Shown here piece by piece: positions 20,595 to 29,182 of a stretch of 36,027 nucleotides of DNA. The stretch covers positions 1 through 36,027 of IMG/VR virus record IMGVR_UViG_3300018067_000016; one strand, given 5' to 3'. The stretch's first letter is position 1. Every line of letters starts with the position of its first letter. A program made the translations under genes and the position numbers. This stretch comes from a virus. The notes beneath the pieces were generated by a model. That model had not been told where the DNA came from, did not search any database, and saw nothing but the letters and a program-made list of their open reading frames with translations.

Positions 20595-21436
20595 CCATGA
20601 ATCTTGTGCTAGGAGCCGGCGAGATGCCGGTGAAGGCACTGACCGCTTCGCTCCAGGACCTCTGGGACAAGGCACGCGAGACGAACGACAACTTCTGGTT
20701 CGTCGTGCAGGCCAAGGCCGAGCCGACCGCCACCGACAAGGCACTGGTGGCCTGGTTGGTCAAGAACGACGTGTGGTACTCGCTCGTCAGCGACGGCACC
20801 GACTACGACCCCATGTACGACGAGGAGTCCCAGGAGGTGACGCCGGTCAAGCGCCTCGCTCCCGGCGTCGTCAAGATGATGCAGGAGGGACCGGAGGAGG
20901 GCGAGACGGCCCAGCTGCTGGCCCTGTTCGTCAGCGACGACTTCTCGGCCGAAGAGGACCGCTGGCTCAACGACGTCGGCGCTGCCGTGCAGGAGGCCGG
21001 CTACGTCGTGCGTGCCCTCAACGACGGCCTCGTCGTGGTCGATATGACCGACGACGGCGAGGACCACGCCGACGAGGACGAGATCGAGGACGAGGCCGAG
21101 TCCCAGTCGCTGGCCGAGAAGCTGGACGAGATGAACCGTGAGGAGCTGATCGCCTACGCCCAGGGCCTGGACATCACCTTCCCGCCGCGGACGCGCATCA
21201 ACACGATGATCGCCACCATCCTCACCGCCGATGCCGGCGCGTCGGGTGCCGAGGAGCCACTGGAGGACGAGACGGGTCCCGAGGAGCCATCGATCCTGGC
21301 CTCGGTGAGCAACCTGCCGCCCGTCACTCAGGCGGCGGGACTGTCGGCCCCGGCGATGCTGATCATCATCTCGGGCGGGCTGGTCACGGCGCGTGTCATC
21401 ACGGCCGAGACGGCTGATGCGCTGGTGAATGCCTGA
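20591..21436 (+). CDS. Acidic protein with HeH/LEM-like motif, unknown role
   Basis: GTG 20591 follows an ideal AAGGAGG. The 281-residue protein has an N-terminal folded part (SLQDLWDKARETNDNFWFVV, VKNDVWYSLVSDGTDYDPMY), an acidic linker (DEDEIEDEAESQ), and at residues ~175-215 the helix-extended-loop-helix phrase LDEMNREELIAYAQGLDITF, PPRTRINTMIATIL, as in HeH/LEM and SAP-like nucleic-acid-binding motifs. The C-terminal part is hydrophobic at SAPAMLIIISGGLVTA, perhaps one membrane-spanning helix. It is transcribed against the rest of the phage and ends at the inverted-repeat region. It may be a head- or DNA-associated protein; uncertain. Confidence 0.6.
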   Translation: MTMNLVLGAGEMPVKALTASLQDLWDKARETNDNFWFVVQAKAEPTATDKALVAWLVKNDVWYSLVSDGTDYDPMYDEESQEVTPVKRLAPGVVKMMQEGPEEGETAQLLALFVSDDFSAEEDRWLNDVGAAVQEAGYVVRALNDGLVVVDMTDDGEDHADEDEIEDEAESQSLAEKLDEMNREELIAYAQGLDITFPPRTRINTMIATILTADAGASGAEEPLEDETGPEEPSILASVSNLPPVTQAAGLSAPAMLIIISGGLVTARVITAETADALVNA

Positions 21437-21466
21437 CGATGTCACATTCTGTAGAGTGAGGGTTCA

Positions 21467-21551
21467 CCAGCCTTAGGGCTGGCGGCGGGGGAGAGATTCC
21501 GCCCTCTTCCTCCCGGGGTGGGAAGGCTGGTCCGCCGCTGGCCTTTCCACC
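21467..21551. terminator. Inverted-repeat region between converging genes
   Basis: CCAGCC-TTAG-GGCTGG (21467-21482) is followed by a second stem formed by GGTGGGAAGGC and GCCTTTCCACC (21518-21528 with 21541-21551, ten of eleven paired). The rightward acidic gene and the leftward 488-residue tail gene both end here, so the pair likely stops transcription from both sides. No long T-tract is seen. Confidence 0.5.
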
Positions 21552-21555
21552 TGCC

Positions 21556-23022
21556 CTACGACCAGGGTGACACGATGTTCTGTTCGCTCGGTGCTGCCGG
21601 CGTGAGGTACGGCAGCACCGGGCCGGCATAGGGCACCAGGGGGCGCGGCTCGTTCCACATCGGGTCCCCTGGGTAGAGCACGTCGAGGTGGCCGTGGACC
21701 TGGATGCCGGCCGGCACCCACTGGTACGCCAGCCCCTGCTTCGCCGCCTCGGCATCGGTGAGCGGCGTCGAGGCGTCCACCTTCCAGGCGAACAGCCGGC
21801 CGAAGGTGGAGTTGCGGAGGTTGTACCAGCAGCTGTAGCTGGCGTGGGCGTTGGCCGTGCCGCCGTACCAGCTGAAGTCCTCATGCGCCCCGTACTTGGT
21901 GTCGCCGTCGAAGTAGGGCCAGTCGTTGCCGTTGTCGGGCAGGTTCCCCGGCTCCGCGCACACCTGGTCGACGTCGAAGACCCCGCTGCCGATGGAGGTG
22001 TCGTAGGGCATGAACTCCAGGCGCAGCATCCCCGACACAGCCTCACCGATGTCGCGGATCGTGCGGACGTGGGTGAAGCCGCTGCCGAGCGGCCACGACG
22101 GCGTCCACTCGCCATCGCTCAGTGGCTCGTAGCCCCAGTTCGCCATCGTCACGCGGTAGTCGGCGTCCCAGGTGATCAGCCCGACCTTCAAGGTGCCGGC
22201 ACCACGCACCTGCATCTGGATCGTCAGGCCGCTCTCACGTCGCCGGCCGTAGAGCAGCGGGAAGATGTCGCTCTCCAGGACCAGGGGCAGGGTGGTGCCG
22301 GTGACCCGGCCGCAGTTCGTGCCGGCACCAGGCGGGGCCTCTGCGACCCGGGCGATCGAGCCGTTGCTACGCCAGAAGTTCGTCGTCTGTTCGAAGCTCG
22401 GGTTGGGGACCAGGTTGAGCCGCTGGGGGTAGATCCAGACGTGCTGGGTGCGCGCCGTCTCAAAGGGGACCGCCGCCCGTTCGACCAGCAGCGTGCCTGT
22501 GGAGGCGTTGGGCATCGTGGCGGCGTCAGCGCCGGCCGACACATCGTCCCAGTAGAACAGCACCCGCTTGCTGGACAGTGTGGTGTCGACGGCCGGCACC
22601 ACGCCATCGCTGGCGTGCAGCAGAGGGGGATCCAGGAACCCGGCGTCGGTGACGAACATCAGGTTGTCGGACGCTGGTGCGCCGACGTCGAGAGCGAAGC
22701 CGATCGCCTGCACTGGTGTCGTCACCGTCCCAGGTGGGATCACGAAGCGAGAGGACAGGGCGATCTCGGCCACATGACGGGAGCCGACCGTGGAGACGGT
22801 CACCGTCAGGGCAGGGCCAGCGACGTAGGTGCTGCCCCACCCGAGGCTGTTGACCAGTGTGGGGACCTTGTTGATACCGGCATATGCCGTGGTCGTTGCT
22901 GCACCGTCGCCCTCGCCGTAGACCAGCGCCGGTGCCTTGGGGAACAGGTACATCTGCACGCTGCCCCCGGCCCAGCCCGCCTTCAACGTGGAGAGGAAGG
23001 CCGAGGTGAAGTAGTGACTCAC
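21556..23022 (-). CDS. Minor tail protein with carbohydrate-binding-like domain
   Basis: The 488-residue protein has an N-terminal part with FTSAFLSTLKAGWAGGSVQM, MYLFPKAPALVYGEG and a beta-rich stretch. A jelly-roll-like domain starts at NLVPNPSFEQTTNFWRSNGS (residue ~205) and runs through GLTIQMQVRGAGTLKVG to FDVDQVCAEPG, the usual carbohydrate-binding-module framing (N.vpNpSFE ... y.DgD). The C-terminal part (FDGDTKYGAHEDFSWYGGTA) ends it in the same fashion. It probably sits at the tail tip and touches host glycans. The start is GTG 23022, overlapping the giant tail gene's stop by four bases. Last gene of the tail operon. Confidence 0.75.
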   Translation of the reverse strand: MSHYFTSAFLSTLKAGWAGGSVQMYLFPKAPALVYGEGDGAATTTAYAGINKVPTLVNSLGWGSTYVAGPALTVTVSTVGSRHVAEIALSSRFVIPPGTVTTPVQAIGFALDVGAPASDNLMFVTDAGFLDPPLLHASDGVVPAVDTTLSSKRVLFYWDDVSAGADAATMPNASTGTLLVERAAVPFETARTQHVWIYPQRLNLVPNPSFEQTTNFWRSNGSIARVAEAPPGAGTNCGRVTGTTLPLVLESDIFPLLYGRRRESGLTIQMQVRGAGTLKVGLITWDADYRVTMANWGYEPLSDGEWTPSWPLGSGFTHVRTIRDIGEAVSGMLRLEFMPYDTSIGSGVFDVDQVCAEPGNLPDNGNDWPYFDGDTKYGAHEDFSWYGGTANAHASYSCWYNLRNSTFGRLFAWKVDASTPLTDAEAAKQGLAYQWVPAGIQVHGHLDVLYPGDPMWNEPRPLVPYAGPVLPYLTPAAPSEQNIVSPWS

Positions 23023-26000
23023 TCTTCGTCTCCAAGGTAGAAGGGATCGAACGCCGGGCTGGTGCGTGCCGGCCCGACCAGTTCGGCTCCGGTGTCGGTG
23101 GGTCCACCTGGGTGGGTGCCGGCTGGACCAGTCAGGGACAGAGTCGCCACGAACAGGTCGGAGGAGACGGTCGTAGCGCTGCCGACACGGTAGAGCGACG
23201 CCCCGGAGAAGTGGACGTAGGGCGAACGGCTGGTGTTGGTTCCGGTCACCCGGCCCACGATGGCGATGGCCGGCACCACCCAGGCGGCGTTGGCTGGCAC
23301 GGTGCCGGTCACCGTGGCTGGTGCCCAGTTGCTCACTCCCCCGGTGAGTGCGGGAGTCGCCGCCAGGCCCGCGGCCATGCTGATGAAGTCGCCAGGCCGG
23401 CCACCTGAGGAGAAGAAGAACAGGTAGGGCTGCATCCCCGGGCCGGTGAACTCGGTGGCGCAGGAGATGGTGAAGGTGAAGACGTCACCGGGGTCGCACG
23501 GCGTGCCCACGTCGAAGGGGAAGATTTCCAGCGGGGGGTTGGGTGCCTGGTTGGCCTTCTTGCCGTCGCCACAGGTGATCAGCAGGTCGACGGTGGCGTC
23601 GGCCGGCGCTGTGTAGACGTGCATCATCCCCTTGCCGGTGACCGGCCCTGGGGCGAACCCGTACGTCCCGTTGGTGAAGAAGATCTTGTCGTAGCTCGCT
23701 GGGCTGGCCGGGATGCCCGAGCCGGTGGGCTTGGGGTAGGTGAGGTCGTGGATGCCGGCCCAGTTGCCGGTGCCGTTCATGAACTCGGAGTCGTCGGGCA
23801 GGATCATCACGTTGCCCGACTGCGTGACGTCGCAGTCGCACTTGGCGGCAGCATTGATCAGCGACCTCATGCCACCGACCGTGCCCCGGCCGCGGTAGAG
23901 GAAGCCGATCTTGCTGACCAGTGCTCGGTAGGAGTAGTCGCCCAGCCCTGGCTCATATGGCACGCCGAAGTTGTCTCCGATACGACGCAGCAGCGGCATC
24001 GGGGTGAAGTCGGTGTGGTACATGTCGAGCGACGACTCGACGTACTCACGGGTCATGTCGAACTCGTAGCCGTAGATCTGCAGCCAGCGCTTCAGGTCGC
24101 CACCGTTGGTCCCACCGCGCTGCTGGTCGTCCAGGTAGCGGTAGTACGGAGGCAGCCCGTTCCACAGGTGCTCGGCGTGGTGGAAGTTGCGCGGGATCAG
24201 GCAGGAGTGGACCGCCGAGCGCACCCAGTCGAAGCCGATCTTGAAGAACAGGGCGTAGTAGTACCAGCGCCCCGGGGTCAGGCCCGGAGCAGCCGACGTC
24301 TCGGGAGGGCGAGGGTCGAACTGGTTGGGCGTCATCAACTCGGTGTTCTTCATCGGGTCGTACGCTGTGACCGTCCCGCCCGACGTGTAGGCAGCGTTGC
24401 CGGCCGAGTCGCGCAGGGTGATCGAGTTCGCCGTGACCGCCTGGACGAAGAAGGCACCGTTGGCCTTGGTGTTGCCGACCACCCCTCGGACGAGGACGAA
24501 GTCATCGACGGCGAAGGTGTGGGGGTCCGAGGTGGTGACCACGATCGGCGTGGCGTTGGTCGCTCCCGTGATCGTGTAGTCCACGATGGTGGACAGGTCG
24601 CTGTAGATGTAGCCGCTGGGATACAGGCCGGCCTTGGTCATCCGCATGATCGCCTGGCCGTCGTTGACCGTGGCCGGGTAGCCCATGGAGGCGCGGATGA
24701 TCGCCACCTCGGACCACGTCGGGTTCACGATCAGCTGCGGCGGGATGTTCCACTCGATCTCGATGGTGTCGTAGTTGATCGGCTGGGCGTAGAGGCCGCC
24801 CTTGCCGACGCCAGACGGAGTCCACCCCGGCAGGGTCGTCGGATATCGGATGGCCGTCTGCTGGGTGCGGGTGCTGGTCGAGCCACGGACGTAGTCGCCG
24901 CCCAACACCTGGCCCTCGACAAGGGTGCGCTGCACCGTGAAGGCCGGCTGCTCCCACCACTTCGACGTGTCGTCCTGCTCGGTCCCCGGCCACCAGGGGC
25001 GGTCGAGAGAGGGCGGGTAGATGTCCAGCTGCGGGCCGATCGGTGCCGGCGTGAGCACGGTCGACGGGCCGGCCTCGCCGCGCACCAGGGCGGTGGTCGG
25101 CCCGCGTGGTGCCGGCACGATGGTGGTCGTGGGGCCTGGCTTCGACGGCTCCAGGTCCGAGGTGGGACCAGGAGGAGACGGTTCGATGTGCATGGAGCGC
25201 GTGGCCCCGACCGGCTCCAGCACCACGTTCTCTCCGGTGAAGGCGGTGAAGGCCCCCGAGTCCGAGGCGATGCCGGCGAAGGAGTTGATGTTCCACCCGA
25301 ACTTCTCGGTGCCACCGGGGGCGTTGCTGGCCCCGACACCGTTGGTGATCGAGACGTTGGAGATCCAGCCCTTCAGCGGCAGCTTGCCGTCCTCTCCCCC
25401 ACCGATGGTCACCTGCTCGGTGTTCATGTACAGAGCGGTGACAGGAGGGTCATCGAAGGTGACGGGTTCGCCCTGGAGCGTCCAGTCGGTCGACACCGGG
25501 ACCAGGGGTGTGCCCACCGGGGTGAGCACGTCGTCGGCCAGCCACCAGGACACCACTGCACCAGTGGTGGAGTAGTTGGTAGTGACCGCCAGCCATCCCC
25601 ACTCCACCGCATCGTCGTCCCACATGCCTTCGACCACGGCGCTGATGTCGTTGGTCTTGCCATCCGCCGAGGCCCAGAAGGTGAACGAGTTGCCCTTGCG
25701 GCGCAACGAAAAGCTGCAGCCGAGGTTGGTCGCCGGGTTGTTGGTGTTCCACTTCTGGACGATCACCTGCTCGGTGTCGAGCGGCGCAGCCGTGAAGTTG
25801 ATCCTCACCATGATGCTGAAGTCGCTGGTCACGGTCGAGAGGTTGGGGACCGTGGCCCGGCAGTACTCGCCAGTTGAGCCAGCGAACGCTGCATATCCCG
25901 ATATGGTCGGCGTCAGCGACTGGTGCAGCGTGATGGTCTTGCCGTTGGCCTCGTTGAAGACCGTCGTGAAGTCTGGCTTCCTCAGAGACTCCTGGTCCAG

Positions 26001-29000
26001 GCGGAAGACTTCCTGGGCAGCAGCGGTGTTGTAGATATGCAGGTAGGAGATGCGCCCGCCGAACCAGCTGGTGTCACCCTCGGTAGCCCCGATCCAGAAG
26101 GGGCCGTTGCCCTGCACCAGGCCGGTGGTGGGATAGGTGGTCACCACCGGGGTGCCGATCACCTTGTAGGAGTCCCCGAAGTCCAACGTCTCGTAGAGGG
26201 TGAGGGTCTGCTGGTTGGGCACCGACATGTCGATGTTCAGCCTGACGTAGCGGTACGAACCGTTGATCGGCATGCCGATGCGCGGAGAGGTCGTCGTGTA
26301 CTCAGTGGCACCAGTGGCGTTGGTCCAGGTGAAGAGGAACTCACCCGCTGGTGACAGGCGCACCAGGTACGAGTGGTTGTTGCCGGCCGACCAGCGTCCG
26401 CAGATGGTCTGAATCGGACCCTCGTAGTGGGACACGGGCGGCTCCTCGGAGTCCACCACCAGCTGGCCTGTCCAGCGGTCGGGGGCGAGCCGCATCGTGA
26501 TCGACATCGACCCGGCGATGGCCGGGAAGGCGGGAGGGCCGGCCGCCGTCGTCGTGGCGTAGTTGCCGAGGGTCCCGGGGAAGTAGACGTAGCCCGAGTC
26601 GACCGCCTCCTCATCAGCGGACTGGTTCCGCACGACGGTGACGGTCTGGCCGGTGACAGCCGTGATGGTGGGCGACGCCGGGTCGATGGCCAGGCAGGTC
26701 TGGTCGATCAGCAGGGCCTCGGTGTCCTGGAGGGGCACACCACCGGGACCGAACGAGGTGCGAAACGAGATGTTGCTGATCGCCCCGTCGAAGTAGTTGC
26801 CGATGATCAGCGTCGCTATCGAGGCGAACATCGGTCCCGAGGTGGGTGTCTCGGAGAGACGGGTCCAGTCCCGGTTGTTGTCGGAGGTCCAGAAGCGGAC
26901 GTAGCCAGAGGTGCCCGACTCGTAGGAGACGGCCACCCGCTTGGCTGCCTGGGGGAGCAGATCGAGCACGGGAGACTCGATGAAGTTGTCGTAGTTGTTG
27001 CCGTCCGTCGACCACCAGAAGGCCAGGGTCCCACGGCTGGTGAGCAGGAAGGTCCAGCCGACGAGGCCAGCGCTGCCCGACTTGGTCATGATCGCCCGGT
27101 TGCGCCGCGGCGGCGTCCAGTCGTTGGCGATCAGGCGGGCTTCGATCACGAACGAGGTGTTGTCCTGGAAGGCCACCTCGTTGGGGACCGTGAGGAAGTT
27201 GCTCTGGGTCCCGGGGAACACGATGAAGCCGAAGTCCACCGGCACGAAGTTGCGCCGCACCGTGACCGTGCCGACCGGCAGGGCGATCGTGCCGGCGTGG
27301 GGGTTGGCCGGAATGTGCTCGGAGGCCAGGCGGAACATCTCGTAGCTGGTCGACACCTCCGACCCGAAGATCGACATCTCGTAGAGACGCCCGTCGAAGG
27401 CAGCCCCGATGACCAACGGCGACGTCGAGTTGAAGACCGTGCCAGTTAGGCCACTCTGTCGGGTCCCCAGCACCTTCCAGGTGATGCCGTTGTCGGGCGA
27501 GAGGTAGAAGTCAGCGATGCGGAAGCCGCCGATGATGTCGGTGTCGATCCGCGCCACCTGGGGGGAGTCGCTCGCCGGCACCGGCTCGGGACAGGTCAAC
27601 GTGTAGAAGACCGAGCCGTCGATGGAGTAGAGGAACTGCAGGCACCCGCTGACGCTCATCATCACGGCGTAGGAGCGCTGGCCGGCGTTTGCCCACTTGG
27701 AGATGATGGTCTGGTCGGTGAATGGGGGCCAGGTGCGCGGGAGGATCTTGAAGACGAACGAGGTGGGGCCGGTGATCTCTAGGGTCGATGCGTCAGCCAG
27801 TACCAGGTCGTTGCTGAGTGTCCCGGGGAACTGGATGTAGCCGCTGTCCTTCGGGGCCGGGTTGCGGACGACGGCGACTGACTGGCCCGTCCCTGCGGTC
27901 AGGGAAGTGGTGAGGCTCGGGTCGACTCCGATGAAGTTGTCGGCGTCGAGGCGGAAGACCTCGTTGCCTTCGACCGGCGTGGCCCCGGACCCCGTGCGGA
28001 TAGAGACATATCCGATGTCCCCGTCGATCGACGGGCCTGAGGTGACCGTGGATGACCACCACCCTGCTCCGATCCGCAACGGATTGGTGCTGTTGCCGAT
28101 CGGAGAGGCTCCCGCGGCGACGTTGAAGCTCGCCGTCCACGAAGCAGCAGCAGGAGGGGTGAGGCTGTCGACCAGCGAGTACCACACCTTGTGCCCAGCA
28201 GCCCCGGAGGGGTCGAAGAAGATGCTGTACCAGACCCACTGCCCGTTGGCGTCGAGGGTGGTGCGGTTGAGATGGCGGAAGTACGAGGTGTCGTTGGGAC
28301 CCCAGGAGAAGAGCAGGCCATATGGGCCAACCACCACCCGGTAGACCAGGCCCTTGCCGACCGGAATGCTGAAGTAGTTGGGGGTCGTGTCGCGCTGGCG
28401 CATCCGCAGGATGATGTACATCGCCGTAGAAACGTCGAGGGCAGCGGCGTCGGGGATCTCCAGGTAGTTGCCCGACGTGCCGGGGAAGGTGGCGTAGCCA
28501 GGCCCGATCGCCTTGGGCGTGGTGGTGATGGCTGCAGCCGTGCCGGCCGGCAGCGACGCTGCGAACGAGGTGGCCCCGGGGACCACGCCACCGAGGTCGA
28601 CGTTGCCATCGAAGCGGATCGTCTCGATCCCGTCGTCCTCCTCCGAGAAGAAGTACATGCGGCCGGTGAACTGGGCACCGAACAAGAAGTTGCCGAGGTT
28701 CAACGCCACCGAGCCGGCCAGCTGGGGCGTGGAGCCGGCACCGACACCGGTCACTGCCGTGCCGAGAGCCGTCCACGTCACCTTCAGGAACTCGTCCTCG
28801 TTCTGAACGCTGTACCAGTAGAGGCACTGGCCGCTCGACACTGTGACCTTGGCCCTGATCCACACGTCCATGCCGACCTTCAGGCCAGGGATGTCGGCGT
28901 TGGCCTGTATGGCTCCGATGACACCGCTGGTGGTGTTGAGCACCTGGATCAACGGCCGCAGCCCGGTGTCCCCCATGATGAGTTGGGCCTGGCCGTTGTT

Positions 29001-29180
29001 CCACACCCCCATAGCGGCATATGGGGTGATGGAGCCGAAGCGCACCCGCGTCGTGAACTGCAGGGTGCCCATGGAGGACAGCTGCGCTCGGCTGATCTTG
29101 ACGTAGTTGCCCTGCGCTCCGGGGAACGTGAGGAACCCAGCCGCCTTGACGGGGGTGGTGCCGAGGGGGGTGACAGACAT
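23019..29180 (-). CDS. Giant modular tail/adhesion protein (2053 residues)
   Basis: The protein begins with six repeated concanavalin/LamG-like modules of about 210 residues, each opening with a close variant of G-(Y/F)-x-x-F-(P/A)-G-(T/S)-x-(G/S)-x: LTFPGAQGNYVKI (residue ~17), ATFPGTSGNYLEI (~230), IQFPGTLSNDLVL (~450), IVFPGTQSNFLTV (~650), VYFPGTLGNYATT (~865) and AAFAGSTGEYCRA (~1100). A hinge of five 11-residue proline/glycine repeats follows (~1333-1387). Near residues 1660-1790 is a baseplate-type domain, YRYLDDQQRGGTNGGDLKRW ... LLRRIGDNFGVPY, typical of the TIGR02242/gpI-like family. It likely links the baseplate to an extended receptor-binding arm. Starts at ATG 29180. Confidence 0.8.
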   Translation of the reverse strand: MSVTPLGTTPVKAAGFLTFPGAQGNYVKISRAQLSSMGTLQFTTRVRFGSITPYAAMGVWNNGQAQLIMGDTGLRPLIQVLNTTSGVIGAIQANADIPGLKVGMDVWIRAKVTVSSGQCLYWYSVQNEDEFLKVTWTALGTAVTGVGAGSTPQLAGSVALNLGNFLFGAQFTGRMYFFSEEDDGIETIRFDGNVDLGGVVPGATSFAASLPAGTAAAITTTPKAIGPGYATFPGTSGNYLEIPDAAALDVSTAMYIILRMRQRDTTPNYFSIPVGKGLVYRVVVGPYGLLFSWGPNDTSYFRHLNRTTLDANGQWVWYSIFFDPSGAAGHKVWYSLVDSLTPPAAASWTASFNVAAGASPIGNSTNPLRIGAGWWSSTVTSGPSIDGDIGYVSIRTGSGATPVEGNEVFRLDADNFIGVDPSLTTSLTAGTGQSVAVVRNPAPKDSGYIQFPGTLSNDLVLADASTLEITGPTSFVFKILPRTWPPFTDQTIISKWANAGQRSYAVMMSVSGCLQFLYSIDGSVFYTLTCPEPVPASDSPQVARIDTDIIGGFRIADFYLSPDNGITWKVLGTRQSGLTGTVFNSTSPLVIGAAFDGRLYEMSIFGSEVSTSYEMFRLASEHIPANPHAGTIALPVGTVTVRRNFVPVDFGFIVFPGTQSNFLTVPNEVAFQDNTSFVIEARLIANDWTPPRRNRAIMTKSGSAGLVGWTFLLTSRGTLAFWWSTDGNNYDNFIESPVLDLLPQAAKRVAVSYESGTSGYVRFWTSDNNRDWTRLSETPTSGPMFASIATLIIGNYFDGAISNISFRTSFGPGGVPLQDTEALLIDQTCLAIDPASPTITAVTGQTVTVVRNQSADEEAVDSGYVYFPGTLGNYATTTAAGPPAFPAIAGSMSITMRLAPDRWTGQLVVDSEEPPVSHYEGPIQTICGRWSAGNNHSYLVRLSPAGEFLFTWTNATGATEYTTTSPRIGMPINGSYRYVRLNIDMSVPNQQTLTLYETLDFGDSYKVIGTPVVTTYPTTGLVQGNGPFWIGATEGDTSWFGGRISYLHIYNTAAAQEVFRLDQESLRKPDFTTVFNEANGKTITLHQSLTPTISGYAAFAGSTGEYCRATVPNLSTVTSDFSIMVRINFTAAPLDTEQVIVQKWNTNNPATNLGCSFSLRRKGNSFTFWASADGKTNDISAVVEGMWDDDAVEWGWLAVTTNYSTTGAVVSWWLADDVLTPVGTPLVPVSTDWTLQGEPVTFDDPPVTALYMNTEQVTIGGGEDGKLPLKGWISNVSITNGVGASNAPGGTEKFGWNINSFAGIASDSGAFTAFTGENVVLEPVGATRSMHIEPSPPGPTSDLEPSKPGPTTTIVPAPRGPTTALVRGEAGPSTVLTPAPIGPQLDIYPPSLDRPWWPGTEQDDTSKWWEQPAFTVQRTLVEGQVLGGDYVRGSTSTRTQQTAIRYPTTLPGWTPSGVGKGGLYAQPINYDTIEIEWNIPPQLIVNPTWSEVAIIRASMGYPATVNDGQAIMRMTKAGLYPSGYIYSDLSTIVDYTITGATNATPIVVTTSDPHTFAVDDFVLVRGVVGNTKANGAFFVQAVTANSITLRDSAGNAAYTSGGTVTAYDPMKNTELMTPNQFDPRPPETSAAPGLTPGRWYYYALFFKIGFDWVRSAVHSCLIPRNFHHAEHLWNGLPPYYRYLDDQQRGGTNGGDLKRWLQIYGYEFDMTREYVESSLDMYHTDFTPMPLLRRIGDNFGVPYEPGLGDYSYRALVSKIGFLYRGRGTVGGMRSLINAAAKCDCDVTQSGNVMILPDDSEFMNGTGNWAGIHDLTYPKPTGSGIPASPASYDKIFFTNGTYGFAPGPVTGKGMMHVYTAPADATVDLLITCGDGKKANQAPNPPLEIFPFDVGTPCDPGDVFTFTISCATEFTGPGMQPYLFFFSSGGRPGDFISMAAGLAATPALTGGVSNWAPATVTGTVPANAAWVVPAIAIVGRVTGTNTSRSPYVHFSGASLYRVGSATTVSSDLFVATLSLTGPAGTHPGGPTDTGAELVGPARTSPAFDPFYLGDEE
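25020..25184 (-). repeat. Five tandem 11-residue hinge repeats in the giant tail protein
   Basis: Read as protein, EPSPPGPTSDL, EPSKPGPTTTI, VPAPRGPTTAL, VRGEAGPSTVL and TPAPIGPQLDI follow without gap; G-P at positions 6-7 is invariant. The unit is exactly 33 bases. It separates the six lectin-like modules from the baseplate-type end, so it is probably a stiff hinge. Confidence 0.75.
25893..25904. repeat. Dispersed ATAT motif, exact copy in giant tail gene
   Basis: ATATCCCGATAT; codes for T-I-S-G-Y-A at the start of the sixth lectin-like module. Confidence 0.65.
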
Positions 29181-29182
29181 GA

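Noticed and set aside
22880-22891. CGGCATATGCCG palindrome
   Set aside because: A perfect 12-base dyad, but a single copy within coding sequence; it overlaps a diverged ATAT-motif copy and alone carries no further evidence of function.
23619-25877. A 752-codon open frame on the plus strand opposite the giant tail gene
   Set aside because: Low-complexity arginine/glycine/valine content typical of an antisense shadow; the minus-strand frame has clear repeated modules.
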